DNA of 64,000 bases, from the NCBI GenBank assembly GCA_007570785.1, contig ML662449.1, positions 14,530,491 through 14,594,490 on the forward strand, read 5' to 3'. A program made the translations under genes and the position numbers. This DNA comes from Antilocapra americana (taxonomy: Eukaryota; Chordata; Mammalia; Artiodactyla; Antilocapridae). Positions 19,787 to 30,660 of this stretch are shown here, in pieces. The notes below the pieces were generated by a model that did not search any database, was not told where the DNA came from, and saw only the letters and a program-made list of their open reading frames with translations. Numbering within the stretch: the first letter of the stretch is position 1; each line of letters starts with the position of its first letter.

Positions 19787-19920
19787 CTTACTGAGAGCAG
19801 TCTCAGCTGAGTTTGGGTGGCAAAAATCAGTCTAGAGTGGGTTGAAGAGAGACTAGATGGTAAACAAATGTGGATAGTGAACACAGACAACTTTCTCAAG
19901 ATGTCTAGTTACAATAAGTT

Positions 19921-20151
19921 GCCTGTGAAGATTAAATGAGATGATGAAAATAAGGCAGTGCTAACAATGATGGCACATAACAATGATTCAATAAATGTTT
20001 GCTTTTATTACTACATATTAAAGAATATATTTTAAGGATGAAAAGAGCTAATGGTAACTATAACAAAATGTGAATTTAGAGAGGATTTTTGAAAAGACCT
20101 CTATCTTTGTCATATTGAAGAAAAAAATAAAAAAAAACTTCAAAAACCATA
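19921..20151. other. Unassigned non-coding sequence
   Basis: Nothing recognised besides a possible tail of the neighbouring L2. Confidence 0.4.
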
Positions 20152-20275
20152 TCAAGGATATCCCCACCAGTCCAGTGGTTAAGACTCCTCTTTCCAATAC
20201 AGGGGGTGCAGGTTTGATCCCTGGTTAGAGACCTAAGATCCCACATGCCATATGGTTTAGTCAAAAAATTTTAAG
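20152..20275 (+). mobile_element. CHR-type SINE
   Basis: ccagtccagtggttaagact and ggtttgatccctggttagag mark the A and B boxes. A-rich sequence on both sides. Confidence 0.78.
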
Positions 20276-21165
20276 GAAAGAAAGAAAACCACATTGAAGA
20301 ATTACATGTAGTTGGTTCAAAAGAGCAACAATCCCCTGAGTTACCCTCCGCAGCCCAGAGGTAACTACTTTGAACTACTTCTCTGTTGTGGTAACCTCCA
20401 TGTTGCTAATTAACCTCATAATATGACTATTGCTTGATTTACCTTAGACATTATCTATTAATTTCCTGATATGCTAAATAAAAATTTATTTCTTTTATAC
20501 CTCTCTCATCCAAAGTGGTTGCATCACCACTCTATTCCTCTGCTGGCCACCTTTGCAAACTACTTATGTTCTTTTTTCATTCCTTTAATCATAGATAGAT
20601 TGTCTTGGCTCCTTACATTTAAGGTGAAGATGTCAATAGCCTACTTTTCCCTCTGCCTCTCAAGGGGAAAGGTCTGTTTCTGTTTGCTTTATTTTGTTTT
20701 TAAAATATGGGAGACTCTTGAGTAGGCTTAAATGAAAGTGAACAATTGAAGATAGATGACAAAACAGTTGTTGGTGTGAGAAAATGAGTTCAGAGCCCCA
20801 TGTGGGACATCTCCTCCATAATGGCATACCAGTTTCCTAACAGAAGCCTTGGAGTCTTCTAGAACATGTGGAATTCCCTTGCACCCTGGATCCAATCAGC
20901 CATACAATTCCATAGATTCTCCTTCTTCAGTTACCATCTTTTTATCCTTTTCTCTCCTGCACATGACTTTAGTTCATATTTTCATTATTTCTGACTTAAA
21001 CAATAGACCTCTAACTGATCTCTCTTTCTTCTCACTTTTCCCTTGCAAGTCTGTTTCACATTAATGCTGATTAATCTTAAAGCAGAACTCTCATCATCTT
21101 GCTCCCTTGTTCAGAATGCATAGTCTGGCTTTCAAAGTATTCCACAAGGAGATCTCACCCAACAG
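20276..21165 (+). repeat. Unique sequence then L2-like fragment
   Basis: 20276-20890 shows no nameable repeat. About 20900-21165 resembles L2 (agacctctaactgatctctc, later gaatgcatagtctggctttc). No host exon seen. Confidence 0.45.
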
Positions 21166-21292
21166 GAGTTAAGTGAATATTCAATAAGTTAGGAGTGAAG
21201 TGGAGGTGGAAGGCAAATGGAACATATTCCCAAGTAAGGCATAGTTTCTCCGGCCCACCAATTTAACATGTGCTTCTTCTGGAAGAGGTGGC

Positions 21293-21340
21293 TGTTGTTG
21301 TTCAGTGGCTAAGTCACGTCCAAGTCTTTGTGACCCTGGA
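21293..21340 (-). mobile_element. Bov-tA SINE scrap
   Basis: gttgttgttcagtggctaag then gtccaagtctttgtgaccct: the reverse complement of a SINE tail, about 45 bp. Confidence 0.75.
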
Positions 21341-22149
21341 AGAAGTAAAGACTGGTTAACCATCTCAGATGTGTCTATTGCAAAGCCCAGGAACCAGAGT
21401 CATGTGCTCTGGTTCAGAAATTCTCTTAATATTTCCTTTGGAAGTTCACAAAAGAGTAAATGCAAACAGCCAATAAACATTTAAAAGTTCAATGTCATTA
21501 GTTAGAATGTCAGCCATGAGAATAAGTATGGGCCATTTTTTAAAAGAGCTTATCCGTTATTACCGGTAGCTGGACAGTTTAGCTGGCATCTGCTTTCCCC
21601 TCCTCTGTGGTCTGAGCCCTTTGGGGAACTGGATAGGCCTGGCATGGGGCACTAACTGCAGAGAGCATGTGAGGCATGCACCTCTGTGTCACGGAAGCTC
21701 TGACACTGAGCGAGATTATTTTTAGAGGTGACCTTCTAGGTTCCAAGGAAAAGTAAACAGACATGCACATGATTTCCTCTGAGAGACTCGCTGTAAACAA
21801 ATTGGCATGCACAGGCTCACTGTTCTCCCCTGTTCTGAATCCAGGGCTCTTAAAGAGCAAGTTCAGGTGAAAAGCTTTACTTAAAGCTGGAACCAACCAG
21901 CATGAAGAAAGGGGTAAACTGAGTCAAAGTTCACAGCTTCTAGCTACTGGGTTAGAGAACTGCAGGTGAAACAACTTATCTATTTCAAATTCTTGGGAAA
22001 CATGTTATTTTAAATGGAGTTTCAATAATCCTTCATGAAAATATTGCTAAAATATTTTATTTATTGTCTCACCTCTTATTTTGTATTATTACATTTGTTT
22101 TATCTGTATTGTTTTTCCTATGTAATGTGTTTATTATTTTTAAGTGAAT
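21341..22149. other. Unassigned non-coding sequence
   Basis: No repeat named. The minus frame 21579-21896 (105 codons) lacks any recognisable domain, signal or family resemblance and is left as a chance frame. Confidence 0.4.
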
Positions 22150-22650
22150 ATTATAAAAAAATGTAGAAAGCAAAAGTCTCCATAATCATGTTCCTTGTTT
22201 GTTGTATATCCTTTAGGTATTTTTATGCATATTCTTTTTTAATGCATGTCTTATATCTATATATCAACAACAGAAAAACATACTGTCATAAATTTGTCAT
22301 TTCGTATTGTGTCTGTGGCATGTTTTCATCTTGGTATATATAGGTCTGTTTCATTCTATTGATGGACATTTAAGTCATTTCCTTTGTTTTACTATTACAA
22401 ACAATGCATAAGTAAGCATCTTTGAACAGATATGTTGAGCACTTGCATGAAAGTTTCTGTTGAACAGTATCTGGGAAGAATTTCTGGATCAAAACATTTA
22501 CATATTTTTGAAGATTTTTGTTTTGTTTTGTTTTGCTTTGTTTTTTGGCTGCACCATGTGGCTTTGGCAGTAATAGTCCTAACCACTGGACTGCCAGGGA
22601 ATTCCCTAAAGTTTTAATTTAGTTATTACCAAATTGCTCTCCACCTGTTT
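22150..22650 (-). repeat. Old L1-like fragment, split by a CHR SINE
   Basis: Text such as tattgatggacatttaagtc and tactattacaaacaatgcat resembles the reverse complement of an old L1 3' region, resuming after the SINE at ttaccaaattgctctccacc. Confidence 0.55.
22513..22604 (-). mobile_element. CHR-type SINE, short copy
   Basis: (TTTTG)n tail on the left then ggctgcaccatgtggctttg and ccactggactgccagggaat. Internal part deleted. Confidence 0.75.
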
Positions 22651-23548
22651 CCTGGAAACATGAAAATAAATTAATTTCTCATGAAGACTTAGCAGCAAGC
22701 ACAGTGCCTGGCACATAGTAACTGTTAATTTCTAGTTAGATTAAAGCATCATAAATATTACTTATTGTTCTGGTTGTGACACTACTGAAGTTCATTGCCC
22801 TGCCTGCCTCACTCTTAATCATCCCAGACAACTGAGGTGTTTAAGGGTGGTAACATATTATGTTCATATTGTAAATACACTAAAAAATAATAATATGTAC
22901 CATAATACATAGCACTTCTGATTTTCTCCTCTGTGACAAGATACTATTGTCATTTGAAATCATAGAATTCTAGAGTAGACAGGAACCTAGACATCAAATA
23001 GTCTGCATTTTTTTTTACATGAAGAAGTGAAAGCCCAGAAATTTAGTGATTATCCAAAGGTTTGAGAATTAATAGATTCTCCTGAAAACACCTCATATTT
23101 GTCACTTTCCTTTCTTGACTTGAATGCACAGATTTATTAATATTGTGTTTCATTTGACTATATAATGTAAACAAGGCACATTGTTGACTGAGATATATGT
23201 CTTCAGGTCATCTTAGTTCTGTCAATTTACCTGCCTAGACTTTCCTTCTTGCTCTTCTAATTGTCTACTTGAAGTTGGCCAAGAGTTGAAAACAAGATAG
23301 CCAAGTTTATTAGAACTATATATATCAAGTGATAGGATCTGAGAATGAGTCTAAGATTTTCCTATTAGTGAAACACAATGGTCTTAATAATTTGTCAGCT
23401 ATTTTGGCTACTCAGGACAGCTTGTGTGTGACTATGTATATGTGTATGTGTGTGTACATATGCACTTCCTAAACTTTAGCTTAGGAACATGTTGCCACGT
23501 ATGGATAGATGAGATGGTCCTATATATGTAAATATATACACACATATA
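22651..23548. other. Unassigned AT-rich sequence
   Basis: Contains a short TG-rich simple stretch near 23428-23460. No gene or nameable repeat. Confidence 0.4.
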
Positions 23549-23768
23549 CAGTTGATCTTTGAACAATGCAGAAGTTAGGGGCATTGATCGACTCTCCTCA
23601 CAGTTGAAAATCTGAGTATAACTTAACAGTCTGCCCTTGGAATCTGTGGTTCTGCATCTTCAGATGCTACCAACCTCAGATTGTGTAGTATTGTAGTAGT
23701 ATTTATTGGAAATAACCAGTGTATAAGTGGGCCTGCACAATTCAATCCCTATCGTTCAAAGGTCAACT
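23549..23768. mobile_element. Tigger-like (mariner-type) MITE
   Basis: About 220 bp with imperfect terminal inverted repeats: cagttgatctttgaac at the left and gttcaaaggtcaact at the right, flanked by TA-rich sequence as expected for a TA target. No coding capacity. Confidence 0.78.
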
Positions 23769-24000
23769 ATATATAAAATATTGCTAAGACTGAAATCCTG
23801 GAAGGTATTCAGAACCTGTTAGATTAAAAACATAAGGAAACAAATAGTCAAAGGGTTTGTTTTTGATATGCTATCAACATTTGCCTAAGGTCCATTTAAA
23901 GGAAATAAGAATCCTTTCTCCCTCCCTTTGCTGATATATAATGCTAACTTTGGTCTTATCATTAGTAATTTCAGGAAGTTTCTGGGGCAGGCAGAGTAAC

Positions 24001-24490
24001 TGCTGCCCAAAGATGTCCATGTCATAATTCCTGAAATCTGTGATTATGTTACCTTACATGGCAAAAGGGACTTTGCAGATATGATTAAATTTATGATCCT
24101 GAGATAGTAAGATTCATCTGGCTCATCCAAGTGGGCCCAATGTAATTACAAAACTCCTTAAAAGTAAAAGAGGGAGATCTATTTCCTTCTCTCAGAGAAG
24201 GAGATATGACAAGAGCAGAGAAGGAGATATGACAACAAGAGCAGAGATCAGAGCGATTCAACTGTTTGAGAAGAACAGAGCCAAGAAATGCATGCAGCCT
24301 CTAGAAGCTGGAAAAGGCCAGGAAACAGATTCTGCCTTAAAGTCTTCAGAAAGGAAAGCAGCCCACTGCTGACACTTTGATCCTAGTCCAGAGAGACCAT
24401 TTTAGATTTCTCTCCAGAACTCTAAGATAACAAATTGGTGTTGTCACTAAATTTATGGTAATTTGTTATAACAGCAATAAGAAGCTAACA
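24001..24490 (+). repeat. MLT1-type LTR (ERVL-MaLR)
   Basis: TG...CA ends and typical text (accttacatggcaaaaggga, then gtgggcccaatgtaattaca, then ggcctctagaag-like block). Five-bp flanks gtaac (23996-24000) and gtatc (24491-24495) match in four of five positions. Contains a small internal tandem duplication at 24193-24246. Confidence 0.85.
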
Positions 24491-24619
24491 GTATCTTACC
24501 CGAAGGCAGTGTAAGTTTGAGTTTCGGTTGAAGGACAATTGTTCTTTTGCATTAAAAAATCAAGTATTTAAAGAATGTGAAATATTTAAAAGAAAAAAAT
24601 CTGAAAAAGTAACCACATA

Positions 24620-24720
24620 ATAATAGTAATAGTTAACATCATTTGAGCACTTACTATATACCAGATGTTGTGACACATAATTTCATTCAAGCTATAATGT
24701 ATAACTATAATCTATTTATT
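24620..24720 (+). repeat. MIR fragment
   Basis: catttgagcacttactatat then accagatgttgtgacacata: a diverged MIR core. Confidence 0.6.
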
Positions 24721-24860
24721 AGCTAACAAAGCAAATATTAAAAAAGTGAAGAATTTAACTTTAATAAGCAAAGAAATTAGCTGAACTCTCCTGTGGTGAG
24801 GTGCAGAATACCATCCTCTCAAATCAAGCAGGGAAAAGTTGAAGGTAGTTACTGTAAAAA

Positions 24861-25080
24861 CTGGTTCCCCACTGGCTCAGCGGTAAAGAATCCACTTGCA
24901 ATGCAGGAGCTGCAGGAGATGTGAGTTGAATCCCTGGTCAGGAACATCCCCTGGAGGAGGGCATGGCAATCCACCCCGGTATTCTTGCCTGGAGAATCCC
25001 ATGGACAGAGGAGCCTGGTGGGCTGCAATCCATGGGTCTCAAAGAGTCAAACACCGCTGAAGTGATTTAGCACACACATG
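24861..25080 (+). mobile_element. Bov-tA SINE
   Basis: Complete head and tail. Near-perfect TSD: tactgtaaaaa (24850-24860) and tactataaaaa (25081-25091). Confidence 0.93.
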
Positions 25081-25230
25081 TACTATAAAAATTAGGCAAA
25101 AGTGAATTTTGAATTGATAACCCCAATCTTGTCTTTGACTGAATACCTGACATCATATTACGAGTCCCAAACTACATCTGTTCCCCTCCATAAATGTCAT
25201 TGGATAATAACTGCAATCCCACATAATATA

Positions 25231-27055
25231 CACATGATGAAGCTAAAGGCAAAGAAGAAAAACAAAGATATACACATTTGAATTCAGAGTTCCAACGCAT
25301 AGCAAGGAGAGATAAGAAAGCCTTCCTCCATGATCAATGCAAAGAAATAGAGGTAAACAATAGAATGGGAAAGACTAGAGATCACTTCAAGAAAATTAGA
25401 GATACCAAGGGAACATTTCATGCAAAGATGGGCACAGTAAAGGACAGAAATGGTATGGACCTAACAGAAGTAGAAGATATTAAGAAGAGGTGGCAAGAAT
25501 ACACAGAAAAACTGTACAAAAAAGATCTTCAAGATGCAGATAATCACGATAATCACCCAGATAATCACTCAGCTAGAGCAGACATCCTGGAATGTGAAGT
25601 CAAGTGGACCTTAGGAAGCATCACTATGAACAAAGCTAGTGGAGGTGATGGAATTCCAGTTGAGCTATTTCAAATCTTGAAAGATGATGCTGTGAAAGTG
25701 CTGCACTCAATATGCCAGCAAATTTGGAAAACTCAGCAATGGCCACAGGACTGGAAAAGGTCAGTTTTCATTCCAATCCCAAAGAAAGGCAATGCCAAAC
25801 TACTGCACAATTGTACTCATCTCATACGCTAGTAAAGTAATGCTCAAAATTCTCCAAGCCAGTCTTCAACAGTATGTGAACCATGAACTTTCAGATGTTC
25901 AATCTGGATTTAGAAAAGGCAGAGGAACCAGAGATCAAATTGCCAACATCCATTGGATCATATAAAAAGCAAGAAAGTTCCAGAAAAACATCTGCTTTAT
26001 TGACTATGCCAAAGTCTTTGACTATGTAGATCACAACAAACTGCAGAAAGTTCTTCAAGAGATGGGAATACCAGACCACCTGACCTGCCTCCTAAGAAAT
26101 CTGTATGCAGGTCAACAAGAAATAGAACTGAACAGGGAACAGCAGACTGGTTCCAAATAGGGAAAGGAGTTTGTTAAGGCTGTATATTGTCACTCTGCTT
26201 ATTTAACTTATATGCAGAGTACATCATGCAAAATGCCAGGCTGGATGAAGCACAAGTGGGAATCAAGATTGCTGGGAGAAATATCAGTAACTGCAGATAT
26301 GCAGATGATGCCACCATTATGGCAGAAAATGAAGAACTAAAGAGCCTCTTGATGAAAAGGAAGCGTGAAAAAGCTGGCTTAAAACTCAACATTCAGAAAA
26401 CTAAGATCACGGCATCGGGTCCCATCACTTCATGGCAAATAAATGGGAAAACAGTGACAGACTTTATCTTTTTGGGCTCCAAAATCACTGCAGATGGTGA
26501 CTGCAGCCATGAAATTAAAAGATGCTTGCTCCTTGGAAGAAAAGTTATGACCAATATAGACAGCATATTAAAAAGGAGAGACATTACTCTGCCAACAAAG
26601 GTCTGTCTAGTCAAAGCTTTGGTTTTTCCCGTAATCGTGTATGGATGTGAGAGCAGGACCATAAAGAAAGCTGAGCACCAAAGAACTGATGCTTTTGAAC
26701 TGTGGTGTTAGAGAAGACTCTTGAGAGTCCCTTGGACAGCAAGGAGATCCAACCAGTCCATCCTAAAGGAAATCAGTAACGAATATTCATTGGAAGGACT
26801 GATGTTGAAGCTGAAACTCCAATCCTTTGGCCACCTGATGTGAAGAACTGACTCATTGGAAAAGACCCTGATGCTGGGAAAGACTGAAGGCATGAGGAGA
26901 AGGGGACAACAGAGGATGAGTTTGTTGGATGGCATCACTGACTCAAAGATGGTTTGAGCAAGCTCCAGGAGCTGGTGATGGACAGGGAAGCCTGGCATGC
27001 TGCAGTCCATGGGGTCGAAGACAGTTGGACATGACTGAGCGACTGAACTGAACTG
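25231..27055 (+). mobile_element. BovB LINE, longest copy in window
   Basis: About 1.8 kb, 5'-truncated against the roughly 3.2 kb full element, with a perfect 8-bp TSD ataatata (25223-25230 and 27056-27063). Ends in the canonical GAACTGAACTG tail. Confidence 0.95.
25278..26711 (+). pseudogene. BovB reverse transcriptase, frameshifted
   Basis: RTE-clade RT that would copy its own RNA at a nicked target. The first frame (25278-25832, 184 codons) covers the N-terminal RT part with NKASGGDGIPVELF and VFIPIPKKGN (RT motifs 0-1). The chain then breaks by a small deletion/frameshift near 25800 and by stops between 25833 and 26186. The second frame (26187-26711, 174 codons) has the catalytic CRYADDATIMAE box and the thumb region up to a CESRTIKKAE stretch. 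The endonuclease domain is missing (5' truncation). It cannot encode an active protein. Confidence 0.92.
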
Positions 27056-27063
27056 ATAATATA

Positions 27064-28021
27064 GTTCGAATGACATATTTACAAGATACATTAACAGATT
27101 TTTAACTCACTGTGCTGTTTGTGTATGTGTTCTTTGAATTTAAGATATTTGAAATGTTTTAAAGAATCTTGCAAGTTGTAGTAAAAATCTGACATTTTAA
27201 AGTGATTTTTCATTGAAATACTTAGGATTTGACCAACTAAGGGTACAGTGAATTTTTTAACAGTTGTGAATTTAATTTAATATATAGGTTTGATTTTTAT
27301 GCTGCATAGATGCCTGAGAAAATATGACTTACTTACATTTACAATAACATGTTTGTTGGGTGCTTATTACTTAGCAAGACTGTTTTAAGTGCTTTGCATA
27401 CACTAACTCAGGTAAAGCTCATAACAGCCCTATGAGTTTGGTATTATTGCTACTCCTACTTTCAGATGATAAAACAGTCACAAAGAGTTATGTGGCTTAA
27501 CCAAGATCACACAGCCAGTTATTAGCACAGCAATCTAACCATTGCCCCTGAGTGTTCAGGAAGACTCACAGAGATACTTTGTAAGTGCTCAGGGCGGGGC
27601 AGAGAATGGGTTGAGATGATTTACAGAGTGTAACTCTGCCTTGTTAGGAGTGTGAAGTACCTGAGACAATAAGGTACAGCAATGTGTGAATTTGACATAT
27701 TTAAGGGAACTTAATACAAGAGATCTATAAACTGCATAAATGTGCAAGAGAATTTGAATTGTTAGATTTGCATGCTTTTGTGATGTTAATATGTAATGCC
27801 TAAGAAAATTCTATCCCATCAATAAATGCATTTAAATGGGAAGTTTATACAGCAAATTAATATGCTCACTGGGCATTAATCAAAGAACAGTGAAAGTGTT
27901 TTATTTTAACATGAAATTGACAGATTTGTAAATGAATTTGTGATTTGTGTTTAAATACTTAATAATGACTAGATTTAAATTTCACAACTCAAGTAAATAT
28001 CATTTAAAATACAAGAAATTT
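27064..28021 (+). repeat. Unassigned sequence with MIR
   Basis: A clear MIR lies at about 27345-27545 (taacagccctatgagtttgg, then aaccaagatcacacagccag). The rest is AT-rich with nothing recognised. Confidence 0.65.
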
Positions 28022-28318
28022 GTAGAGAACAAACATATGAATACCAAGGGGGAAAAGGATGAGGTGGGATGAATTGGGAGATTGGGATTGACATGTATAC
28101 ACTATTGATACTATGCATAAAATAGATAACTAATGAGAGCCTACTGTATAGCACAGGGAGCTCTGCTCAGTGCTTTGTGTTGACCTAAATGGGAAGGAAA
28201 TCCAAAAGAGAGGGAATCTATGTAAACATATAGCTAGTTAACTTTGCTGTACAGAAGAAACTAACACAACATTGTAAAGTAACTATACTCCAATAAAAAA
28301 TAAATAAATTTGAAAAAA
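28022..28318 (+). mobile_element. L1 3' end (older ruminant type)
   Basis: 3' UTR blocks (gggatgaattgggagattgg, agcctactgtatagcacagg, actatactccaataaaaaat) and an A-rich tail. Confidence 0.88.
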
Positions 28319-28339
28319 ATGAAACAAGCAACTTTATGG

Positions 28340-28560
28340 GTTGCATGCACAAAGAATCCCCTCTGACATTTAAAATCTCAGCTGATAACTGGTGTAATTG
28401 TAGTCCTGTTTTGCAAAAGGGGAAACTGAGGGGAAGAGAAATAACTTCCCAAGCTGACAGAACTGGAAACTGACAGATGCTGCATTCCAGCCCAGGTGGC
28501 ACTAACCTGCCAAAGCCAGCAGGCTAACCACCTTCCTATACCACCTCCAGGTTCTGGAGA
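28340..28560 (+). repeat. MIR SINE
   Basis: ttgcaaaaggggaaactgag and aacttcccaagctgacagaa are the conserved MIR core. The overlapping minus frames are shadows. Confidence 0.72.
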
Positions 28561-29640
28561 GTCCATTTCTGTAGAATACAGTGTCAGTGGTTAATACCTA
28601 ACCTGGAGGTGTATACAACATACAACAACACTGATCTTTCCTGGAATGGGAATTATGGATAGCTGTTATTTTATTTCTGTAACACTTAAGATTTGAGTAA
28701 AAGGAGTTTTCCCCCTTCACTGCATTTTCCAACTAATTTCTTTGCCGACATTTTAAAATTAAGAGAATTCTGCACCACTCAATCAGTGTTTTGTGGTCAT
28801 TTATTAATATCTATCTCGTAAGCTTTTTTTTTTAAACATTCCTGCTTATGCTCAGATGGTTATAATTCCTGGGTGAAACATTTTATGCCCTCATCCCCAT
28901 AGAATGTCCCCCTTATGTCCCATAGAATTAGTCACTTCTTCAATGATGCTACTTTTGGATCTAGTATATGCTTTTATTAATTGTATGACACTGAATTATA
29001 ATTGTTTTTCTCTTCAGTTGTCTTCTCTATTAGAGTATCTGTGTTATATATGACTTTCCCCAGGGTCCAGCATAGAATTTGGTTGGTTAAACCAAACATA
29101 TTTTGAAGCTATGGAAGCTTAAGTATGTTTGGCATAGCCAATTATTACAGCTTTTCCTTTCTGTAAGAAGCTTACTTTCTTTTTGTCTTTTAACTCTTTG
29201 GTCTAGCACTGGGGTAGATGACACAATTAAGAGTCAAGTAAAACCAAAAGTGGAGGAATTCAGTTAAGTTATTGCAAAACTAGGAAAACTGAATTCTCTG
29301 AAAACATGAATCATTTGCAAGGAGGAGTTGAGAGTGGAGCTATGTCACATATTAACAACTGGAAGGAAGGGAGAATCTTCCTTTGTTTCCCCTGAGGTGC
29401 TCAGTGTTCAGTTGCTCGCAGAGTAGCTAGGGCGCCACATCTGGTGTTCTAAGGATCCGGTTTTCTACTTTAAAAATAGAAGAAAAAGCAGTTAATCCCT
29501 TAATCAATAGAGTAGTTTTAGATAGTTGTGGGCTAGAAATACATCAGTTACTTATCATGACCCCAGTACATCTGCATTTTATCCTAGATTGCGTCTATGG
29601 TGGGAATCTCGGGGCATCATAACGTTCTGAATAATGTAGC
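28561..29640. other. Repeat-poor sequence upstream of CpG island
   Basis: No nameable repeat or exon. Its lack of young insertions beside the CpG island suits a regulatory or 5'-flanking region, but this is inference. Confidence 0.4.
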
Positions 29641-29754
29641 CCTATAGACCACCTAACTCCCTGCCTGCGGTGGGGATGGAGCTGCCCCCCTTCCTCCCAC
29701 CCAGCCGCCCCCGCCTCCCAGCCACTTCCTCCCCTCCAAGACTGCGACCAGGGC

Positions 29755-29782
29755 GGGAAACGGAAAATGAAAACAGAAACTG
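29755..29782. promoter_or_regulatory. ISRE / IRF-binding element
   Basis: GAAACGGAAAATGAAAAC followed by AGAAACTG: three GAAA units at exact 6-bp spacing and a fourth one base further out. GAAANNGAAA is the interferon-stimulated response element bound by ISGF3 (STAT1-STAT2-IRF9) and IRFs. It lies about 130-150 bp from the GC-box cluster, a usual promoter position. Confidence 0.75.
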
Positions 29783-29892
29783 CTCGGATTGCCTGCTCTC
29801 GGGCAGACGACCTGCGCTGGTCACGTAGGCTGTAAGAGAGGATGGGACGAGCCGCAAGATCACGGCTGGCGACGCTCTTGCCTTCTCCACTA

Positions 29893-29931
29893 GGGGGAGG
29901 GGCGAGGCGGGGGCGGGGCGGGGCGGGGAGA
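29893..29931. promoter_or_regulatory. GC-box cluster (Sp1/KLF sites)
   Basis: At least three overlapping GGGGCGGGG boxes in tandem, preceded by gggaggggcgaggcg. Typical core of a TATA-less promoter. Confidence 0.8.
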
Positions 29932-30198
29932 GAGGGTGTGCCCTCCTTTCCTACTGCAGGCTGACTAGTGCAGCCCGACCGCCCACTTGGAGGAGTCTCT
30001 GCTGCCCTGCCCCTCGTCTCTCGCTGGCTTCCATGAGTCTCCGCCCCGTGAAGCCCCGTCCTCTTTCCATCCCTAAGGCCACGCCTCCTGGAATCCCAAG
30101 CCCCTGAGGTTCCACCAAGCTGGGTCAGCCTCGAGGAAGGAGTTTCCTTTTCCTCTCCTGCTCTTCCTCCTCTTTCTAGTCCCTCCTTCTTCTCCGCG

Positions 30199-30660
30199 TT
30201 GCCTTGGGTCTTAGCATCCAGAAGTCCTGGCAGAGACTGGGCCGAGGCGAGGCCAGGGTGCTTTCTCCTTAGGGCTCCGGCCAGGCCTGGGGACCCCGCC
30301 GTGGCAGACGGCCTTGAGGCTGTCTTCTTTCAGGAGCTTCTCTGCAGTGAGACGCTGTTGGGGAGGGTGTATCCTGAAGATGGACTTGGACTTTTCTTCC
30401 TCCTGGCTCACCAGTCCCAAGCCCCACAAGTGAAAGTGATAGGAAGGGGAGTAGGTAGATTGTTGAAAGGTGAAGAATGCAGCCGAGTTACAAGTGCCTG
30501 GCCAAAGAATAATCGCGGGCCAAGGACAAAAGAGCACCAAAATTCGGGGCGTCCAACTTATTGTCAGTTAAAGAAAATACCAATGGCTAGAATCACCATC
30601 AAAGTATCACTAATTTCAAACTACCTTCTAATTAATTACAGTTCACAGGATGCCTGTTAA
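30199..30660 (+). other. Open frame in CpG island, possible first-exon region
   Basis: A 153-codon plus frame starts at 30199 within the CpG island and ends in AT-rich sequence. The first part is rich in Arg, Gly, Pro and Ala, as chance frames in CpG islands are. I see no domain, signal peptide or known protein. AAAG|GTGAAG at 30466-30475 fits a splice-donor consensus, so the transcribed first exon could end at 30469. Whether the frame is translated is unknown. Confidence 0.25.

Larger units (their letters stand above)
17691..19920 (-). mobile_element. L2 LINE fragment with RT-domain remnant
   Basis: The reverse complement follows the L2 3' half. Near 18820-18850 the minus strand gives TDDAQTYISIP, matching the YADD catalytic region of an L2-type RT. 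Blocks at 17990-18290 and 19040-19120 and the resumed part 19799-19920 are collinear. Interrupted by a Bov-tA and a BovB, both with TSDs. Highly decayed. Confidence 0.7.
29645..30450. promoter_or_regulatory. CpG island, candidate host promoter
   Basis: The only GC- and CpG-rich block in the window. CpGs are frequent from about 29655 to 30305, with tandem GC boxes (ggggcggggcggggcgggg) near 29910-29928, no obvious TATA box, and an interferon-response-like element upstream at 29755-29782. Young repeats are absent across it. This is the signature of an unmethylated mammalian promoter with dispersed starts. Direction is not certain; the distance from ISRE to GC boxes and the polypyrimidine-rich sequence that follows fit a plus-strand transcript, but the minus strand is possible. 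Confidence 0.75.

Noticed and set aside
21579..21896. 105-codon minus frame
   Set aside because: No recognisable family, signal or flanking gene structure; left as chance.
29642..29890. 82-codon minus frame at the upstream edge of the CpG island
   Set aside because: Arg/Gly/Ser-rich composition typical of chance frames in GC-rich DNA. I could not exclude a divergent transcript, but nothing supports coding.
30211..30540. Minus-strand frame across the CpG island
   Set aside because: Antisense to the plus frame in the same GC-rich DNA; no motif and no reason to prefer it.
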